Source: Hemicentrotus pulcherrimus
Taxonomy: Eukaryota; Echinodermata; Echinoidea; Camarodonta; Strongylocentrotidae
Direction of reading: 5' to 3'
Assembly: GCA_003118195.1 (NCBI GenBank)
Contig: BEXV01000042.1
Coordinates: 367,000 to 381,853, forward strand
Length of the DNA stretch: 14,854 bases
Position 1 is the first letter of the stretch. The number at the start of each line of letters is the position of its first letter. The notes below the pieces were generated by a model. The model saw only the letters and a program-made list of their open reading frames with translations, searched no databases and was not told where the DNA came from. Positions 1 to 7,300 of the stretch are shown here, in pieces. A program made the position numbers and the translations under genes.

Positions 1-488
1 AGCATCACAACTGAGAAAGTGAGGATATTACCACTGTTCAACTCTTATAGGAGCACATTCATCACCCAATCTTCTAATATATGTACCTACAAATTATTAA
101 CTCCATTGATTACTAATGGAACTGAACAACAACAAATTGAATGAATGGTCAATCTATCCAACAATCAATCAATCCATCTATCTATTCATTAATAATGCAA
201 CTGGTGAGTCAATCAGTACGTCAGTCAGCCAGCCAACTTATCAGTAAGTTTGCTTTTTTTACATCCACTTGACCAGTCAGTCAGTTAAACAATACATCAG
301 TCAGTGAGTGACTCAGTCAATCAATCAATCAATCACTAAAATAGTCAGCTAGTCGACCACATAGTCAATCAATCAGCGACATGGTCAATCAATCAATCAT
401 TCTGTCATTTAACAGGCCTAACTGCACCAACCAATGACCAAACAAACCATTCATGTAACCCATCTATGCACACATCACTATTACTCAC
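1..488 (-). other. ERCC2: ERCC2 intron 14, partial
   Basis: Begins at the donor GTGAGT (488-483) and runs out of the window. Apart from the tetranucleotide array I see no exon of the remaining ERCC2 coding region in it. Confidence 0.85.
131..410. repeat. Degenerate TCAA/TCAG/TCCA tetranucleotide array
   Basis: A long 4-bp-period tract in which ATCAATCA, CAGTCAGT and CCATCTAT variants alternate. The purest run is TCAATCAATCAATCAATC at 317-334. It lies in ERCC2 intron 14 and looks like an old, mutated microsatellite. Confidence 0.85.
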
Positions 489-590
489 GATTGGGCAGAT
501 GCTACTGCGTGATAGAGTCATGGAAAAGGAAGCCATCGACACAGGTCTGAAGTCAAGAATCTTGGGATACATATCCAGTGGTGAAAGTGT
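489..590 (-). CDS. ERCC2: ERCC2 exon 14, residues 461-494, last exon in window
   Basis: The exon starts [14 protein letters not shown], completing motif III, and ends [14 protein letters not shown]. Acceptor TTTTTGACAG, donor GTGAGT. L462 and L486 correspond to human L461 and L485. The reading frame must continue left of position 1. Confidence 0.95.
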
Positions 591-1292
591 CTGTCAAAAA
601 AATTATTCAAAATAAAAAAGAAAATCACTTTACCAAAATCACACAGACAATTTGCCCAACTTTGGAGGTAAAATCTGCTTAAAAGTACTGAACAGCAAAA
701 TTATTGGGCATTAAAGCAATGGGAATAACAAAGACAGGCATCTCCTATACTCTTGGAGAACATGACTTAAGCATATCCCAAGATAAGTGCTCTCCCCTCA
801 AACATTAGGAATCTGTCTCTTGGATAATGCTTGGAAGAGCAAATTATTTGCCACTCAAAAAAAATGTTGGCCTTGCCATAAAAAGTTATTAAACAGGGCA
901 ACGATACTTAATTATGAACTAGCTGTTACATTTTGTAAGATCAATTGTTAAGCACTGACACATGGACTTTAACCTTTCAGCCTAGGTCACAAAAAGGTAG
1001 TTTATTATACTCACCCCTGATGTAATGACAACAGACTGAAACCTGTCAAATACAGGCTTAATGGCTATAGAGGCATCCATACAGCTGTAGTAGTGTAGTG
1101 GAAAGAAGAAATAAGGGTTATAAATAGGACATATCTGGTGAAAAATTGATTAATTCTTATAACTATGAAATACTACCAACAGCAATATTCCGGTTTACTA
1201 ATATATTCAAATTTGATGCATACTTTTTAAACAAAGGTTCTTCTCGACAACTTGAAAGCTAGCCAGATTCTTGCCTGACATAGCAATAAGTA

Positions 1293-1323
<31 letters not shown>

Positions 1324-4300
1324 CTCGGTAGTTCCTTCATCAATGACAGGTTAATGGAATAACTAGTCACTAGGTCTACATAAATCCATAAATTTGAATA
1401 TGTTAGTAAACATGTATTAGATTAACATATTGAAAAGACTTTCGCAAGATCTTCTTCAGAATACTGTACATTGCAAAACCAAAAATTACAAAAACAGCTC
1501 TGAAAGGTAAAGATAAAGCTGCATATCCTGTACCTTTAAATAGATTAAACAAGTTAAAACGTTCTCGCACAACTATTTGGTTTTCAGTGTGCTTTACCTG
1601 AAATGAAGTACTGGGTTTGAGATGGTTGGTGTTTTGTCATCAAAAGGTTCTATGATGAGGCTGAAACCTACAAAAATGATAGAAAATATCTAGATAAATA
1701 CAAGATATCCTTTCTATAAGATGAGGCTCATGGGTCACTGTGACATGGATAGCATTTATGAACATTTTCCTAAGCATAAAATTACACATAAACTATTTTT
1801 GAATGTTTGGAAAAATATAGAGAGGTGATGTAGAACCGTGATTAAGATTTGATATAATCTGCTCTTTTTTTTCTTCATTTTCAACAGCTTTCTTTGTCTA
1901 TCTAACAAATGTATAACATATGACATTTTTAAGGCACCAAATCCACTTGAGACCAAATGCTCAAGGCACTCTTGAAACAAACAAAAAAGGAAATCACATC
2001 AAAGCATCTGCATTATAAAAAAAGCAACACATGAGAAAAAAAAACTACATGCATCAACATACTCTTAATTTTGTGGTATATTTTATCTTCTCGGTCACAT
2101 TTTCTTTTTACAATGCTTCCACCTGACTAATTAACACCATTGCCAAATAAATGTTGAGCTGTACCGTTTCCTTTTTTAAAAGAGATATGAACTTAATCAT
2201 TTCATTACATATAATCCTCAATTGTTGGCATGACAAACAAGAAGAAGAGAAAATCACATACCTTTTGTGTACGTGCTGACCAGAGTAGCAAACCCTGATA
2301 CAGCCACTAACGGAGACATGTTATCCTGTACATCGGTGAGCTCCAAGGTACGTAACAAGGAATGTAACCTTTCAGCACAGAACCTGTATTCCAAAACACA
2401 ATCAAATCAATTATCAGCTTTGTCTCCTTTTTATACTTTGCTATAGAAGAACTATCAATAAAGGCATTCTCATCATTATAAATACATTTACATCATGAAA
2501 CTATTCCAGTCCATTGATATACTATGAACTGTATACTGTGCCCACATCTAAAGAAACCTCTGTGACTTGTGATCTCTTGACTAGATTTAACCAAAATCTA
2601 TTTAGTTTACTTTTGTGATACAGTGATCACTGATCAAAATATGACGTTCAGTATTCACATGCTTGAGATAACATGATAGAGAGAAGGCAGAAGCATCAAA
2701 ATTACAAAATTTACAGCTTGGGCAAACAAATTTGCATATCATAAATGATCACAAATATATAAACTGCAATTCTAAGAAAACACTTTTATGGTTTGACCAC
2801 ACATCAGATTTCAAGCATATCATGAGAAAAGTGAATAAAATGACTCGTGATTGAATTTTGTAAACAGAAACTTATTTTTTTTGTATCCTACCTGAGTGGC
2901 TTTCTCTCAATGCACACTTTGGAGAAGACATCTTTGAGGAAAGATGCTGGTGTTTCTGAGATGACATGCTGGACTCTTAACCTTGTCTTTAGGTATTCAA
3001 CAAACCTCCTTAAGAAGCCAATGAAATGCTCAGCAGTACGGATGTTACCGGGTACAGCCTCTGTATAAGACATCAAATAAGAAATCAAAGCATATATGTG
3101 ATAACTAGAAGCATTTTAAACAACTTATTTAATCAAGCACATCTAGTACATCATAGTTGTCCCAGATTCACATCCAGAACAAGAACCTATTGGTTGGATG
3201 GAGACCAAAATGGCAGTCCTAGACATAAGAATTCATATTTGACTGATACATCTCTGTAAACCCCCACTAAAAAAAATGCTTGTGTAAATGATCACACTAT
3301 TCATATAAATCCACAAGTGCAGGAAAAAATATCCTTATCAAGATTAATAAGCTTTATCTAACGTATCACTTTATTGAAAGTCCAGGCTTGATGCTATCCT
3401 ACAATTCAAGACGGCATCTTCTGTACATCCACATCCACGATTGAGAATTATACCATGACATTCAAAGAAAGCTCCTTAAAGCAAAGAAAGAAAAGTGGAT
3501 CCACTGAGATGAACTATAAAAAGATTATGCTACTCACCGTCTAGCACTTCATCGGGGAGTGCTGGATTACTGAGATGTACATCGGTCTCTCTTGCTCTAC
3601 TTGCTTCTCTAAGCCCATCTACAAGCCTCTGGTACTCTTCCCTCAAGCGCTCGGCATCTGTGTCTTTGATACTGTTTACAACAAGAAATGTAATATCCAT
3701 TCAAATATATGAATCCACAAATTTCGAGTACCCCACACTGGCCTGAAAGGAAAACAACATTTCAAGTGGATAGTTAGCCTACAGTATATTCCATGTGATT
3801 TGGTTTAGACAGTACATAATAATTCCTTGTAAAGGAACAAATATCAAGCTGACATTACCCACTTGAGCTTAAAAATGAATCATCTTACCGATTGATATGT
3901 CTGGTGAGGGAATCCAGATTCTGGTTACTCTTATCCAATGTTTTTCTGCTGATGTTCACACTCATGGACTCGATACATACATTATCTGTGATGAGAATGA
4001 TAGACAGTATGGCTGCTAAAGGCATTTCAGGAAGTTAACCTACTAACAAACATGCATATGTTCCAATCAAATGCACTATATGATGAAACTTTCCTATAAA
4101 TCATTAAATAAATGGAAATATTCTGCCTTCTTACCAATTTATATTTTATACAGAAACATTTGGGACTTATGTAGTTTGGATTATTCCTTGTTATGACACT
4201 AGAATACTTGATGTCTTCAAAGTGATGAAGGAAGCTTTTCATAAAGAAAAATCGATTCCAATTTTCCATCTAAAGTTAAGAAACTTTTATAGAGGTTTTT

Positions 4301-7300
4301 TGTGGAGGTGTCGTGGTCGAGTGGTTACGTCAATCACAAGGTCTGCGGTTCGAGTCCCGTCGCAGCACTAATGTCCTTTGATAAGACATGGATCCACATT
4401 TGCCACACTCAATCCAGGTGATGTAACTGGGTACCTAGCAGTAATTAATTCCTTGAAATGCTAGAGCGCCGTAATGGCAGCACAGCTAGAGCCGGGGTAA
4501 TAATCTCCAAGTTTGGAAGCGCTTAGAGACTTAATTGTCATTCACGCTATATAAAAGCTGAGTATTATTATTATTTCTCAGAAGAAAAACAAAGAGCATG
4601 AGGATCAAAGATTAATGACGAAAGCACAAAGAGGGTGATGAACTTACCAATGTTGTGAGCTTCATCAAAGATAACTGCTGATTGCTTTGAAAGTTCTTTG
4701 GAGACATGTTCTGCAATCTTGGGATCCAAGAGGTAGTGATAGCTGTACACGATGATGTTGGCATGAGTAATCTGGAGGAAACAGATAGAGACAGGTTATA
4801 ACCCTAGCTTAACCCATTGGCAACTGAATTCTCAGATTCAAATACGCTTCATACAGGGACTAACTGATTCCCGGAGTCAATGGGGTGATTCATAGGTCTA
4901 GATTATGTTACAGATCTTGGTCCCGAGGCAATTTGTTTTAAAGACAAATTAATACCTTTCAGATATTGACAAGGTTACTTTTTCGTAATCAACTATAAAC
5001 CCTTAAAAAATCTTTCTATTACTTTCTTTTTCAAATAAACAACACAATTGTCAATATCAGTAAGCATGAATTAATTTTTCTCAATTTCTTGGTTGATGAT
5101 TGTCTTTATGTCAAAGTGATTCAAGTAATATAAGAAATGCAGTCCCAACTAGTGAACAAGTACAGCATAGAGTTATTTTGTTCTTGAAATCTCAGTAAGT
5201 GTGCTGGAAATCTCAAATAGAATTATGGAAAAGACTATTAAAAGAAAAATGCACAATTACAGGATATCCCACATCAATCAGAATATATCTGTGAATGCAA
5301 TAGATATATTCACTATTTGTCTATTCAGGAAAAATGGGCAATAACCAATTCCCTATTAAAGTATAACCACATCAGTTAATCAATTTATTTATTTATTTAT
5401 TCATTCATTTCTAATCTTTTGTCAGGGTAGCCTATTCACCAATAAGTAGGGGTCTTCCATGGGGCCCTGAATAAACATTAACATATTTACAACAAAAAGC
5501 ATACAATTTATACAGAACAGTTAAAATAAAATGGTCTTCCAATCAATGAATGAATTTGTATTAATAAACTGTGGTACACCAACAAGAAGGATCCACTGTG
5601 AAATATTCACAGCATCAGGGATGTAGTCCCATCTACTGTGTTATATGTGGTAATGCGTTCTTACTGTGTATCTGGCCAAGAAGTAAGGACACCATCCATG
5701 CTGTCGACCTATCTCTTTCAGGTCATCAAGACTATAAGCACCAGGTTCTATGGGGGAATCACGCCCGGCGGCATCAAACTCCTGTTATAGAAATAAATGA
5801 ATCATATCACATTCAAACAAAATACTTTATCATTTAATCATATGTTTACATGACTATAAGAAATTATCAGGTTTTATTACTACTCTATAACAAGTGAACA
5901 GTTGTAGGTATAAATCAATGATATAAAATAGGAGATACACAGAAGACATAAAAATATTTTTTTCAAACATTTTGTACAAAAACAATTTAAAAGATAGCAC
6001 AGGCACATTGTAGCTTATCCAGGCTGCATTTGGAAACATTTAGCAAAATTTGCATCTCTGAACATATTTTTGCTGGAGCAGATTCGATGCTCACTGACAT
6101 TAGTTCATCTAGTAATTATAGTATGGACCACAATGTAGATTTAATGTCGGAGTTACCAAACATCATGGGGAATAGAAGTAAGTGGGGAAAACTTGTGCAA
6201 GGGCCTAGCTCCTGTTTGGTACTGTTTGGTACTGTTTGCTCTAACCATTATGATCTTTAGATAATATGTTCTCCTTCAATAATGAATCTGTAGATTCGTA
6301 ACCACATGCGTACATCCCTTGAGAGACCAATGCCAGTAACTGCTAAGAGCAAACAGTGGCATGAACGGCCTGCCATAGTTAAGTCTAAATTAAAGTCAAT
6401 ATTTAGTCTTTGTGAAACACCCCCTGGTGTTTGTGTGTGTTTTTATTACCTCATAGAAGTCGCAGATAGGAACAGCTGGATCATGTTTCCTACGCTCTCT
6501 GATGTAAGATGCTGTGAGGGAATGACACTTGCTGTCAACCACCTTGCCAATCCTTTCCTTACTAACCTAGAATATATTACATACATTAGGAGAAGAAGAA
6601 CAAATACAGATATGGGTGTTTTGTTCACACTGTATACAGTTCATTAGAAGTACATGTATAATATTAAACATGACAGCAAGGAGACAACATAGCAAGTGTA
6701 GACCACCAGGGCAGGTTTACAATAGTCACACAAAATTGAGAAATATTTCATCACCATTCATAGATCTCATTTTATCATCCCTATTTTTATATAACAATAG
6801 TTGGGGAAAAAAGATGTTGAACAGTTCTGAACAAAATGGTTAATATTAAGTGTATCAAAGGAGGAATTACCTATTTCTTTCCATAATATTTATTCTGTAT
6901 GACCAAGATTAAATCTTTGGAATTTTGTACAGTATACAATTCTCACACACGGGTGATTTAAAGACGTAAACCACAGGCGTATCTTGTTCCTTTTTTGTTG
7001 AGGTCTACAATCATTCCATCGATTCAATCCAATTCTTATCCACACACTCACCTCTGGATGTATGCAGAGGTTCTTCCTGGAGCTAAGAGCCAGGCCAACA
7101 AAATTGGGTTTCTCCCCAGTCTGTTCCTCAATGTAATCTAACAGTCTTCGCAATTCTTCCACCGCCTGAAAAAAAATATATTACAAGTGTGGATTCTTTG
7201 ATTCAATAAAACATGAATTACAAAGCACAAACATCATGAGTCCTTGGACTAATCGGACAAAATGACCAACTAGATTGTCAATGAAAAAAAGAAAGAGTAA

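Larger units (their letters stand above)
1085..1597 (-). other. ERCC2: ERCC2 intron 12
   Basis: 513 bases, GT-AG. It contains the first copy of the dispersed repeat (1218-1411), which is interrupted by an AT microsatellite; the rest is featureless. Confidence 0.9.

Noticed and set aside
131..410. CRISPR-like periodic repeats
   Set aside because: The period is 4 bases with no spacers; it is a decayed microsatellite in a eukaryotic intron.
4027..4269. 80-codon minus-strand frame in ERCC2 intron 7
   Set aside because: No homology and between well-supported ERCC2 exons.
4301..4367. Functional tRNA gene
   Set aside because: The anticodon arm is too short and the sequence continues into a SINE body and ATT tail.
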